Below are positions 22,760 through 30,649 of a stretch of 32,116 bases of DNA, piece by piece (within the stretch, counting starts at the first letter, position 1; every line of letters begins with the position of its first letter). The DNA is from JAKZSU01 sp047517485 (lineage in GTDB: Bacteria > Pseudomonadota > Alphaproteobacteria > UBA7887). Position numbers and translations under genes: made by a program. Location of the stretch: contig JAKZSU010000038.1 of assembly GCA_047517485.1 (NCBI GenBank), forward strand, positions 1 to 32,116. The letters are read 5' to 3'. The notes beneath the pieces are model-generated. The model had not been told where the DNA came from. It saw only the letters and a program-made list of their open reading frames with translations, and made no database searches.

Positions 22760-23869
22760 TCAAGCCGCCATCACATGCTCGGCTCCAAGCGCCACCTCTT
22801 GAATAATGTCCGCCAGCAGCGCCGGGTGTTCGGAGGTCGTGAGGTGACCGCCGGGGAGAAGGCGCACGTCGAGGCCGTGCTGGCCTAGCCGCGCCTTCGC
22901 GGTGACGGCTTGGCGGCCCTCGAACGGGTCTTCCGCGCTGCCGACGACGTGGAACGAGACGGCGTGCCGATTGGTATGGAACAATCGTTCCAAATTTAAT
23001 CGCGCCGCTTTGCGCCGGTGATGATCGACGAAATCCGCGGTTTTGCCGAGGATGGAGACGCCATTGCGCCGGCCGATGGCGTCGTGGAGCTGGTCGAATT
23101 CTTGGTCTGTCACGACGAAGTCCTTCGACCACACTGGCATCATGAGGTGGCGAAAGACGAACTTCGAGCGCTGCGCCAGCGCGGTCACCAGGCCGCCGAT
23201 CGGCGACTTGAGCACCGGCGTGGTGAACCACGGGTGGGTATGCGCCTCGGCGAACAGGCCGCCGTTGATCAACAGAACGCCGACGATCTTGGTGGCCTGG
23301 TCGACGCCCCCCTCGCGGCGCTCCTGTTGGCGGCTGAGGAGTTCGAGCGCGACGATCGAGGAATAATCGAAGGCGACGAGGAAGGTCGAACGGATGCCCT
23401 CGGCGCGCCACATCGCCTCGATCAGATCGGCGCGCTCGTCGGTGCCGTAAGGATACGCGCTCGGCTTATCCGACTCACCGTGGCCGACATACTCGACGAA
23501 GAGGCGCGGCCCGATGTCCGCGCCGGACAAATGGCGATCAACTTTCGCCCAGCCGAACGAGCCGTCGGGCCAGCCGGGCAAAAACGACGTCCAAACCGGG
23601 TTGTCATCGCGCGGCGCATCGTGGGTGATCCGGCGGAACACCTCGATGACATCGGGTGAGTCTCGACCCTCGCCACGGGGCAGGACTGTTCCCGGCCGCC
23701 GGTCATAGGGCACCCGGTGTCCGTCAGCGAACCACTCATCCGCGGTACCTTTCGATATTTCGATCACTGTCGGGGCCGTTTCATGCCGTTGAGCATCGAT
23801 CGCGGCATTGGCAATGACCGCGACCGAGGCTTCGAGGATCGCGGTGGCGGCTGGGGAATAGTTGGTCAT
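22760..23869 (-). CDS. alpha/beta hydrolase with atypical nucleophile elbow, haloalkane-dehalogenase-like
   Basis: 369-residue alpha/beta hydrolase. The oxyanion region (SFLPGWPDGSFGW) and VEYVGHGESDKP fit the dehalogenase/epoxide-hydrolase branch. At the elbow, where relatives have HDWG or GxSxG, the sequence reads LVAFDYSSIVAL. Asp168 is the likely nucleophile and the usual glycines are replaced by serines. A His in LLPGGHLTTSEHP completes the triad. The N-terminal 90 residues are longer than in typical members. An AAAGGAAG ribosome-binding site precedes the ATG. A perfect palindrome lies just upstream, related to one at the promoter of the adjacent marR-type gene, so the MarR protein probably controls it. 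Substrate and even reaction type (dehalogenase, esterase, epoxide hydrolase) are open. Confidence 0.8.
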   Translation of the reverse strand: MTNYSPAATAILEASVAVIANAAIDAQRHETAPTVIEISKGTADEWFADGHRVPYDRRPGTVLPRGEGRDSPDVIEVFRRITHDAPRDDNPVWTSFLPGWPDGSFGWAKVDRHLSGADIGPRLFVEYVGHGESDKPSAYPYGTDERADLIEAMWRAEGIRSTFLVAFDYSSIVALELLSRQQERREGGVDQATKIVGVLLINGGLFAEAHTHPWFTTPVLKSPIGGLVTALAQRSKFVFRHLMMPVWSKDFVVTDQEFDQLHDAIGRRNGVSILGKTADFVDHHRRKAARLNLERLFHTNRHAVSFHVVGSAEDPFEGRQAVTAKARLGQHGLDVRLLPGGHLTTSEHPALLADIIQEVALGAEHVMAA

Positions 23870-23899
23870 GACAGTCTTCCTTTCAGTGCGATTTGTGTT

Positions 23900-23923
23900 T
23901 TTTAAGTGTAATTACACTTAAAA
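23900..23923. promoter_or_regulatory. 24-bp perfect palindrome, probable MarR operator of the hydrolase gene
   Basis: A perfect palindrome with core AAGTGTAATTACACTT, 31 bp before the hydrolase start. On the minus strand a TTGAAC lies just before it, so the palindrome would fall between the -35 and the start site. It shares GTGTA-N2-TACAC with the palindrome at the marR-type promoter. The DNA is very AT-rich compared with its surroundings. Confidence 0.7.
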
Positions 23924-23936
23924 GTTCAAAAAAAAC

Positions 23937-24368
23937 CTACCCCGCTTGGGCTTGGCGGGCGGCCGCATTGAGATCTCCGAGCAGCCCACGCCATCGGTCG
24001 TGGCCAAGGCCGCCGACCATGCGGGATTGGACCCCGCGCCACAGCGGCAAGGCTTGGGCCAACACGTCCTCGCCCGCTGAGGTCAAGGCGACCGGCCGCT
24101 GCCGGCGGTCGGTTCCGCTGCTCACGTCGACCAGACCCTTGTCGGTGAGCGGTTTGAGATTGCGCGTCAGGGTGGTCCGGTCCATGCCGAGCGCCTGCGC
24201 CAATTCGCTGATCCCGATCGGGCCTTTGCGGCCAACCACCGAGAGCAGGGAAAACTGGGTGGTGCGCAGGCCGCTGGGCTTCAAGGCCTCGTCATACATT
24301 TGGGTCACCGCGCGCACCGCTTTGCGGAGGTTGAAGCAGGTGCAGTTCGCGGGGGTCTCGACGTTCAT
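23937..24368 (-). CDS. MarR-family transcriptional regulator
   Basis: 143-residue winged-helix regulator of the MarR family, which usually act as dimeric repressors released by small ligands or oxidation. The helix-turn-helix is at about 50-75 (GISELAQALGMDRTTLTRNLKPL) and the wing contains DRRQRPVALTSAG. Two cysteines near the N-terminus (Cys9 and Cys11, NCTCFNLRKA) may serve as a redox or ligand-sensing site. The gene has its own promoter, TTGACA-N18-TATACA, with a palindrome on the -10. A second copy of that motif lies between its stop and the downstream hydrolase, so it probably represses both itself and the hydrolase. The inducer is unknown. Confidence 0.92.
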   Translation of the reverse strand: MNVETPANCTCFNLRKAVRAVTQMYDEALKPSGLRTTQFSLLSVVGRKGPIGISELAQALGMDRTTLTRNLKPLTDKGLVDVSSGTDRRQRPVALTSAGEDVLAQALPLWRGVQSRMVGGLGHDRWRGLLGDLNAAARQAQAG

Positions 24369-24406
24369 GGCGAAAGGCCCTTTTTTTGCGGTGACTGTCT
24401 ATTTAT

Positions 24407-24437
24407 GTGTATATACACTCCTATGATATCCTGTCAA
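24407..24437 (-). promoter_or_regulatory. marR-type gene promoter with overlapping operator
   Basis: On the minus strand TTGACA (24432-24437) is a perfect -35 and TATACA (24408-24413) a good -10, with 18-bp spacing. The palindrome GTGTATATACAC (24407-24418) covers the -10. Its GTGTA-N2-TACAC pattern is repeated in the palindrome upstream of the hydrolase gene. Autorepression is therefore likely. Confidence 0.7.
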
Positions 24438-24539
24438 CAACAATTTGGGCGCTTCGAAATGGCATGATGTCGCGCCCGCTCGACTCCGCTGGGCCGAGCA
24501 AAATAAGCGAAATAACCGTCGGCCGTCGCGCCTCGCGAC

Positions 24540-25346
24540 TTACCCCGCCATCGGCACGTTGGTGATGGTCAGGCCGCCGTCGACGATCAGCTCGATGCCA
24601 GTGATGTAGCGCGCTTCGTCGGAGGCGAGAAACACCGCGGCGTTGGCGGTGTCCCAGGCATCCCCCATGAAACCCATCGGGCACTGGGCGTCACGCTTCT
24701 TGAGCATGGCATCGATATCGTCGTAAGCCTCGGCCACGGCGCCGCGGATCAGCGGCGTGTCCATCAGTCCCGGCAGGATGGCGTTGCAGCGGATGCCCTT
24801 GCCGGCGTATTGGATGGCGATATTGCGGGTCATCGCGTTGATCGCGCCTTTCGACGCCGAATACGACACGCACGGATAGCCCAGCGAAAAGAACGAGGCG
24901 ATCGAGGAGACGTTGACGATCGCGCCGGAGCCGCGCTCTGTCATATGCGGCAACACGTTGCGACACGTCAGATACATGCTTTTCACGTTGACATCGATCA
25001 TCCGGTCCCAGGCGTTCTCGCCGATCTCGACCGGCCCACTGGGTTCGACGATGCCGACATTGTTGTGCAGCACATCGACACGACCGAAGGCTGCCAGGCA
25101 AGCCTCGATGGCGTCCTTCACGTCGCCGCCGCTCGAGACGTCGGCGGTAAACGTCTCGCAGGTCCCACCCTCGCCCTCGATGATGCCCTTGGTCTCGGCG
25201 GCGGCGTCGGGGTTGAGATCGATGGCAAATATCTTGGCGCCTTCGCGGGCGAACGCCACCGCGGCCGCCTTGCCGTTGCCCCACCCAGGCCCGATCGATC
25301 CGGCGCCGGTGACGATGGCGATCTTGTCTTGCAGTCTGTCGGTCAT
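24540..25346 (-). CDS. short-chain dehydrogenase/reductase (SDR)
   Basis: 268-residue classical SDR. The nucleotide-binding turn is TGAGSIGPGWGNGKAAA, longer than the usual TGxxxGIG and typical of one SDR subgroup. NNVG is at 95-98, the catalytic Ser is in VNVSS (Ser147 or Ser148), and Tyr162 and Lys166 lie in YSASK. Asp43 after the second strand (FAIDLN) suggests NAD rather than NADP. The C-terminus (ASDEARYITGIELIVDGG) is standard. It is the last gene of the leftward operon, 9 bp after the TusA-like gene. Its substrate is unknown and is not needed for threonine cleavage, so the operon may handle a related hydroxy acid or alcohol. Confidence 0.9.
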   Translation of the reverse strand: MTDRLQDKIAIVTGAGSIGPGWGNGKAAAVAFAREGAKIFAIDLNPDAAAETKGIIEGEGGTCETFTADVSSGGDVKDAIEACLAAFGRVDVLHNNVGIVEPSGPVEIGENAWDRMIDVNVKSMYLTCRNVLPHMTERGSGAIVNVSSIASFFSLGYPCVSYSASKGAINAMTRNIAIQYAGKGIRCNAILPGLMDTPLIRGAVAEAYDDIDAMLKKRDAQCPMGFMGDAWDTANAAVFLASDEARYITGIELIVDGGLTITNVPMAG

Positions 25347-25355
25347 CTCGCTGCT

Positions 25356-25583
25356 CTAGCGCAATCGTTTGATCAAAAAAATGTACACCCCGTCCTGCTC
25401 GCTGGAATCGAGCAGCTCGTTGCCGGTGGTCTCGCAAAACGCCACGAAATCCGCGACCGCGCCGGGGTCGGTGGCGAGCACTTGCATGGTGCCGTCGACC
25501 GGGACCTGGCGCAGGCCCTTCTTGGCACGCAGCACGGGCAGCGGGCAGTTCAACCCTTGGGCATCGACGATATGATCAACCAT
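25356..25583 (-). CDS. TusA-like sulfur-carrier protein
   Basis: 75-residue protein of the TusA/SirA fold. The motif GLNCPLPVLRAKKGL contains the single conserved Cys13 that carries persulfide sulfur in characterised members. The rest fits the family (ATDPGAVADFVAFCETTGNEL). ATG 25583 is preferred over the longer upstream start because the family motif begins a few residues after it. It sits in an amino-acid operon, 10 bp after the glycine C-acetyltransferase gene. Orphan TusA-like proteins outside tRNA thiolation often have unclear roles, and no tRNA-modification gene is adjacent. Confidence 0.85.
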   Translation of the reverse strand: MVDHIVDAQGLNCPLPVLRAKKGLRQVPVDGTMQVLATDPGAVADFVAFCETTGNELLDSSEQDGVYIFLIKRLR

Positions 25584-25593
25584 GCGCCTATCC

Positions 25594-26817
25594 TCACCGA
25601 AAATCGGCAAGCGCCGCAAGCGCCTCGTCGATATCGGCCGGTGTGTGTGCGGCGGAGATCTGAAAGCGGATCTCCTCGTCGCCCTTGGGCACCACGGGAA
25701 AATTGAGACCGGTGGCGAGGATATGGCGGGCGCGCAAGTGCGCCACCAGGGCCGAGGTCCGCGCGGTATCGCGCACCATCAAAGGCACCACCGGGTGCTC
25801 GCCGGCGATGGTCTCGAGCCCCAGGGCAACCAATCCGTCCTCGAAACGCTTGGTCATGGTGCGCAAATGATCGAGCAGAGCGCGCCCGCGCGGGCTGTCG
25901 ACAATGGCGATCGAGGCCGACGCGGCGGCCGCCTCGCCCGGCGTGATCGGATTGGAATAGATATAGAACGGCGAGGTTTCGCGGAGATAGTCGATGACGG
26001 TTTGGCTGGCCGCGACATAGCCGCCATTGACGCCGAACGCCTTGCCGAGGGTGGCGATAAGCACGTCGACCTCGCCGCAGGCGGTCACCTCCTCGGTGCC
26101 GCGCCCGGTCGCGCCGAAGGCGCCGACGCCATGCGAATCGTCGACCACCAGCACGACGTTCTCGGCGAACGCGGCATCGTGGCGCCGGACGATGTCGGCG
26201 ATCTCGTCGAGCGGCGCGTGATCACCGCGCATTGAAAAAATCCCGTCGGTGACCACCACCGCCCGGCGGCATTCGCCCGCCGCCTTGGCGAGGCAGGACT
26301 CGAGCTCGGCCAAATCCAGATGCCCGAAAACCTCGCGCATTTTGGGGCGCGACAGGCGAACCGCGTTGATGATGCTGTTGTGATTGAGCGCGTCGCTGAT
26401 CACCGCGGTTTCCGGCGTAATCAGCGACGACAGAACACCCATAACCGTGGCATAAGCCGAACTGAAGATCATCGACGCTTCGCGCGCATGGAAGCGCGCG
26501 AGATCGCGTTCGAGATCGATGTGCGGCTGCCAGGTGCCGCTGATGAACCGCACCGCGCCGGGGCCACTGCCATAGGCCCTCACCGCACTGTCCTCGGCGG
26601 CGATCACCGCATCGTCCGTTGCCAGGCCGAGATACCCGTTAGAGTTCATCCGCAGATACGGTGTATCGCCCTCGCCCGCGAGGGTGATGCGCGGCCCGCG
26701 CCCGCGCGCCGCCGGGACAACGCCGCTGACCACGGTCTCCCGCCCCTTGCTGCGGCCCGAGTCACGCAGCTCGCCGAGCGCGTCCGCTAGTGCGCCCTCT
26801 AGTCGATCATGCGGCAT
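25594..26817 (-). CDS. kbl: glycine C-acetyltransferase (2-amino-3-ketobutyrate CoA ligase)
   Basis: 407-residue PLP enzyme of the alpha-oxoamine synthase family. It cleaves 2-amino-3-oxobutyrate with CoA to glycine and acetyl-CoA. The PLP lysine is Lys259 in ATLGKAFGVNGG. Asp226/Asp227 and His229 lie in VVDDSHGVGAFG, and the N-terminal substrate region is NSNGYLGLA. Related 8-amino-7-oxononanoate and 5-aminolevulinate synthases share the fold. The choice of Kbl rests on the SDR-type threonine dehydrogenase gene directly upstream, 21 bp away. The ribosome-binding site GGAGGAGAGG is strong. The N-terminal 50 residues (GRETVVSGVVPAARGRGPRITL) are longer than in E. coli Kbl. Confidence 0.85.
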   Translation of the reverse strand: MPHDRLEGALADALGELRDSGRSKGRETVVSGVVPAARGRGPRITLAGEGDTPYLRMNSNGYLGLATDDAVIAAEDSAVRAYGSGPGAVRFISGTWQPHIDLERDLARFHAREASMIFSSAYATVMGVLSSLITPETAVISDALNHNSIINAVRLSRPKMREVFGHLDLAELESCLAKAAGECRRAVVVTDGIFSMRGDHAPLDEIADIVRRHDAAFAENVVLVVDDSHGVGAFGATGRGTEEVTACGEVDVLIATLGKAFGVNGGYVAASQTVIDYLRETSPFYIYSNPITPGEAAAASASIAIVDSPRGRALLDHLRTMTKRFEDGLVALGLETIAGEHPVVPLMVRDTARTSALVAHLRARHILATGLNFPVVPKGDEEIRFQISAAHTPADIDEALAALADFR

Positions 26818-26838
26818 GCGCCTCTCCTCCCCACTTTC

Positions 26839-27789
26839 TCACCGGGCGGGCTTGAGTTTTCGCCCGAGCTTTTCCAACATATCCGCGGTCATGCTGCCCA
26901 GATCGAAGGCCGGCGCCCAATCCCACTCGGCGCGCGCCGCCGAATCGTCGATCGAACGCGGCCACGATTCGGCGATCGCTTGGCGCACCGGATCGACCTC
27001 GTAATCGATGGCGAAATCCGCCACGTACTTACCTATTTCCGCCGCCAACTCCTCGGGCGTCACGTTCATTGCCGCGATATTGAAACAATTGCGATGCACC
27101 AGACGCGCCGGATCGGCCTCCATCAACGCGATCATCGCGCGGACCGCGTCGGGCATGTACATCATGTCGAGCCGGCAATCGGCGGCGAGAAAACAGGTGT
27201 AATGCCGGTAGCGTATCGCCTGGTAAAAAATATCGACCGCATAGTCGGTGGTGCCGCCGCCGGGCGGCGCGACATAGGAAATCAGCCCGGGAAAGCGCAA
27301 TCCCCGGGTATCGACCCCGAAGCGGGTAAAATAATAGTCGCATAACAGTTCGCTCGCGACCTTGGTGACGCCATAGATCGTCGTCGGCCGCTGGATGGTA
27401 ACCTGCGGTGTCGCGTCGCGCGGTGTGCTCGGCCCGAAAGCGCCGATCGAGCTCGGCAGAAACACCGCGCAGCGATTCTGCCGCGCCACCTCGAGCACAT
27501 GATAGACGCCGCCCATGTTGATATCCCACGCTGCCTGGGGCCGTTCCTCCGCGGTCGCCGACAGCATCGCCGCCAAATGATAGATCGTGCCGACATCGTG
27601 GCGCTGCACGACATCCTGAATCTGGGCGCGCTGGGTGCAATCGATGACTTCGAACAGCGGGTCATCGGCGACCACCCCGACCCGGACATCGGAGGCGATC
27701 ACCGACTCGGCGCCATAGCGTTCTTGCAACGCCGGCAACAGTTCCGAGCCGATCTGTCCGAGCGCCCCGGTGACAAGAATTTTCCGCAT
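26839..27789 (-). CDS. tdh: L-threonine 3-dehydrogenase, SDR (GalE-like) type
   Basis: 316-residue NAD-dependent enzyme that oxidises threonine to 2-amino-3-oxobutyrate. This is the short-chain GalE-like form, distinct from the zinc-dependent E. coli Tdh. The Rossmann motif is TGALGQIGSEL, followed by HLAAMLSATAE and LPSSIGAFGP with the catalytic Ser. Tyr139 and Lys143 form the YxxxK pair (YGVTK). The PGLISY and PPGGGTTDYAVDIFYQA stretches are characteristic of this threonine dehydrogenase group rather than of sugar epimerases. An AAAGGA ribosome-binding site precedes the ATG. It lies 20 bp after the glutamine-synthetase-like gene and just before kbl, completing the threonine-to-glycine route. 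Confidence 0.88.
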   Translation of the reverse strand: MRKILVTGALGQIGSELLPALQERYGAESVIASDVRVGVVADDPLFEVIDCTQRAQIQDVVQRHDVGTIYHLAAMLSATAEERPQAAWDINMGGVYHVLEVARQNRCAVFLPSSIGAFGPSTPRDATPQVTIQRPTTIYGVTKVASELLCDYYFTRFGVDTRGLRFPGLISYVAPPGGGTTDYAVDIFYQAIRYRHYTCFLAADCRLDMMYMPDAVRAMIALMEADPARLVHRNCFNIAAMNVTPEELAAEIGKYVADFAIDYEVDPVRQAIAESWPRSIDDSAARAEWDWAPAFDLGSMTADMLEKLGRKLKPAR

Positions 27790-27809
27790 GGATGTCCTTT
27801 GATGCCCGA

Positions 27810-29123
27810 CTAATAGGTCTCTTCATAGGCGGCGTATATTTCGCTCTCCGCCTTATCCGCGAGATAGCCAAGCTCGCCGTGCTTGTGCTTGACATAGATA
27901 TCGGCGAAGCCGTCGGGAAACCAGCCGCAGACCACCGGATCGTCGGCGAACAACGCGAGCGCGTCCTCGAGGCTCGCCGGCAAGCGCCGTACGCCGCGTT
28001 CGCCAAGCGCCTCGGGCGACAAAAGCGAGAGATCCTCGGCCGTCGCCACCGGGGTCGCCAACCCGTCCTCGATGCCTTGGACGCCAGCGTGGACGATCGC
28101 CGCGAGCTGCAGATACGGGCTCGCCGCGGCGTCCGCCGCGCGGACTTCGAAGTTGAACTGCGCCGACTTGGCGACATCGCTGATCTCGGACACCGGGCAC
28201 AGCCGCACCCCGGCCTCGCGATCCTGGAGCCCGAGATTATTGAACGGCGCGCTCCAGCGATGGGGCAGCAAGCGGGCGTAGGAAATCCGGCTCGGCGCGG
28301 TGATCGCAACGATCGCCGGCAGATATTTCAGAATTCCCGCGACGAAGGCGCCGGCGGCGCGGCTAAGCCCGGTCTCGCTGTCCGGATCATGGGTCGCCGG
28401 ACGCCGGTCCGCGTCGAGGAAACTCATATGTATATGCACGCCGTTACCAACCCCGCCGGCCTCGCGCAGCGGGGTGAAGGATACCGGCCGATCGAGATGT
28501 TCACCGGTAACCCGGACCAGCTCGCGTAGGATCAAGGCGTGATCGGCACCGAGAATTCCCGGCCGCGGACCGCACGTCACCTCATATTGGTCGACGCCGT
28601 ATTCCTTGAGGAAAGTGTCGGGGGTGAGGCCGCTATCGAACATCGCCGCGGTCAAGGTTTCGGCGAACACCCGCTGGGCACGAAACCCGCCAAAGGAATA
28701 GGCGTTCCCGGTCGGGCTCGTCATATCCCTGAAGTGAAACTCCTGCTCGAAGGCGCTGTTCAGGGTCAACCCCGAGACGGTGTGCAGACGCTCCAGAGCA
28801 GCGCCGAGGATCGACCGTGTGCAGCATTCCCACGGCGAGCCGTCGAGACGCTTGATATCGCCGACCATGAAGGTCTCCGCCGGCCTGTCGTCGGCGAACT
28901 CGGCGGGCACCAAGGTCGCGGGATCGGGCATCAGCACGACATCGCCGAGCGCGCCGTAGGGGCTGTCGGCAATGGTGTCGAAGCAGGTGAGCTGAACGTT
29001 GGTCGGTGTCCAGCCGATCCCCCGTCGGAGCCGCATATCCAGGTCGCGCGCGGGAAAGCTCTTGCCGCGAATCTTGCCGGCGATATCGCTGCACCCGGCG
29101 AATATCAGTTCTTCCCGTACCAT
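27810..29123 (-). CDS. glutamine-synthetase-family ligase (gamma-glutamyl ligase-like)
   Basis: 437-residue member of the glutamine synthetase superfamily. The metal and substrate motifs are present: FEQEFHF (Glu126, Glu128), GVDQYEVTCGP (Glu181), GVGNGVHIHMSF (His230, His232), an SRISYARLLPHRWSAPFNN block and FNFEVRAADAAASPYLQLAA. The N-terminal beta-grasp part is short and diverged. The adenylylation-loop tyrosine region of housekeeping GlnA is not evident. Such proteins often join glutamate to amines other than ammonia (as PuuA and related enzymes do). The acceptor here is unknown. It is the first gene of the threonine operon and diverges from the N-formylglutamate amidohydrolase gene, which also handles a glutamate derivative. 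Confidence 0.85.
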   Translation of the reverse strand: MVREELIFAGCSDIAGKIRGKSFPARDLDMRLRRGIGWTPTNVQLTCFDTIADSPYGALGDVVLMPDPATLVPAEFADDRPAETFMVGDIKRLDGSPWECCTRSILGAALERLHTVSGLTLNSAFEQEFHFRDMTSPTGNAYSFGGFRAQRVFAETLTAAMFDSGLTPDTFLKEYGVDQYEVTCGPRPGILGADHALILRELVRVTGEHLDRPVSFTPLREAGGVGNGVHIHMSFLDADRRPATHDPDSETGLSRAAGAFVAGILKYLPAIVAITAPSRISYARLLPHRWSAPFNNLGLQDREAGVRLCPVSEISDVAKSAQFNFEVRAADAAASPYLQLAAIVHAGVQGIEDGLATPVATAEDLSLLSPEALGERGVRRLPASLEDALALFADDPVVCGWFPDGFADIYVKHKHGELGYLADKAESEIYAAYEETY

Positions 29124-29219
29124 GGCTTGCCCGATCCGGTTGATTGACCGCGCCGATCTTGACGGAAGCGCCCGGGGATTGGAACCTGTGCGCTGGGAAT
29201 TACCGCCAAAGCATTAACC

Positions 29220-30011
29220 ATGACCGCGACGCTTCTGAAACCGACCGATCCACCGCCCGTCACCGTGATCAACGGCAACGGCGCCTCGCCGTTCGTGCTG
29301 ACTTGCGATCACGCCGGTCGCGCGATTCCCGATCGGCTCGGCGATCTCGGCTTGAGCGCTGGCGAGATGGATTGCCATATCGCCTACGATCTTGGCGCCG
29401 CGGCGTTGGCCCGCCGGCTCTCGGAACGGCTCGACGCGCCGTTGGTGATCCAGAGCTACAGCCGCCTGGTCATCGACTGCAACCGCGACCCCGAAGTCGC
29501 CGCGTCGATTGTCGACGCCAGCGACGGAACCCCGATCCCGGCCAACCAAGCGGTGAGCGAAGCGGACCGGGGGCGCCGCCGCGCCGAGATCCACGCGCCC
29601 TATCACGCCGCCATCACCGCGCTGCTGGACGCGCGCGCCGTGGCGGCACGGCCGGCGATCCTATTCTCGGTGCACAGCTGTACCCCGGTCATGGACGGTT
29701 TCGCCCGGCCCTGGCACGCCGGATTGCTGTACAATCGCGACTCCCAATTCAGCCACGCGCTGATGCCGTTGCTCGCCGCCGCCGCGCCCGATCTCAACTT
29801 CGCGTTCAACCAACCCTATACGGTCGATGACGAGGAAGACTTTACCATCCCGATCCACGGCGAGGCGCGCGGCCTGGTCCATGGCCTGGTCGAGATTCGC
29901 AACGATCAATTGGCGGGCCAGACCGGTGTCGAGCGCTGGGCCGACTTGCTGGCGGAGACGATCGGCGAAGCCGCAAAAGAATTCTTGGGCGAACCGGAAG
30001 AACGATCATGA
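29220..30011 (+). CDS. N-formylglutamate amidohydrolase family protein
   Basis: 263-residue member of the N-formylglutamate amidohydrolase family (FGase), zinc hydrolases that in the Hut pathway release glutamate and formate. Family motifs are visible: VLTCDHAGRAIPDRL near 27-41, SRLVIDCNRDP, and FSVHSCTPVMDG with its His. Since no other hut gene is in the window, histidine degradation is not implied, and family members act on other N-acyl amino acids. A weak ribosome-binding site precedes the ATG. The start is divergent from the glutamine-synthetase-like gene, 96 bp away. The stop overlaps the cysteine-hydrolase start (ATGA). Confidence 0.85.
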   Translation: MTATLLKPTDPPPVTVINGNGASPFVLTCDHAGRAIPDRLGDLGLSAGEMDCHIAYDLGAAALARRLSERLDAPLVIQSYSRLVIDCNRDPEVAASIVDASDGTPIPANQAVSEADRGRRRAEIHAPYHAAITALLDARAVAARPAILFSVHSCTPVMDGFARPWHAGLLYNRDSQFSHALMPLLAAAAPDLNFAFNQPYTVDDEEDFTIPIHGEARGLVHGLVEIRNDQLAGQTGVERWADLLAETIGEAAKEFLGEPEERS

Positions 30012-30649
30012 CCGAAGCTGACTTGACCCGCGAAGTACCCCTGTCCCCGGCACGGTCGGCGCTGCTGTTCATCGACGTGCAAAACTTCACGGTTCGCCGT
30101 GAGGGCGGGGAATTCAAGGGGCTCTCCGCCACGGAGATCGAGAATCGTTACGGCTATTATTTTGATCGCATTGCCACTATCGCCGTTCCCAACATGCAGA
30201 AACTGCAAACCGGGTTTCGCGCCGCCGGTATCGAGATCCTCTACACCACCATCGAAAGCCTGACCAAGGACGGGCGCGATCGCAGCCTCGATTACAAAAT
30301 CACCGGCTTCAACGTGCCCAAGGGGTCGTGGGACGCCAAGGTGATCGACGAGATCGCCCCCGGCGACGACGAGATCGTGCTGCCGAAGACCTCATCGAGC
30401 GTCTTTATCTCGACCCACATCGACTATCTGCTGCGCAATCTCGGGGTTCGCCAATTGGTGATCGCCGGCCTGGTCACCGATCAATGCATCGAATCGGCGG
30501 TGCGCGACGCCTGCGATCTCGGCTATCTGGTGACCCTGGTCCCCGACGCCTGCGCGACCTATGCCCAAGACCGCCACGACCGGTCGCTCGCGGCGATCAA
30601 GGGTTATTGCCGCCAGGTCGATACCGACGCGCTGCTTGCCGAACTTTAG
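30008..30649 (+). CDS. isochorismatase-family cysteine hydrolase
   Basis: 213-residue cysteine hydrolase. The catalytic triad is Asp23 (LLFIDVQNF), Lys127 (IVLPKTSSS) and Cys160 (GLVTDQCIESAVRDA), as in nicotinamidase, ureidoacrylate hydrolase and related amidohydrolases. The sequence resembles the amide-hydrolysing members more than true isochorismatase. It is coupled to the N-formylglutamate amidohydrolase gene by ATGA, so two C-N hydrolases are made together. The TAG stop overlaps the TAA-side stop region of the convergent aminotransferase gene by four bases. Substrate unknown. Confidence 0.88.
   Translation: MTEADLTREVPLSPARSALLFIDVQNFTVRREGGEFKGLSATEIENRYGYYFDRIATIAVPNMQKLQTGFRAAGIEILYTTIESLTKDGRDRSLDYKITGFNVPKGSWDAKVIDEIAPGDDEIVLPKTSSSVFISTHIDYLLRNLGVRQLVIAGLVTDQCIESAVRDACDLGYLVTLVPDACATYAQDRHDRSLAAIKGYCRQVDTDALLAEL

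Noticed and set aside
21771..23411. 546-codon open frame on the minus strand
   Set aside because: Antisense to the sugar-isomerase-like gene and out of frame with the alpha/beta hydrolase; composition is that of a shadow frame.
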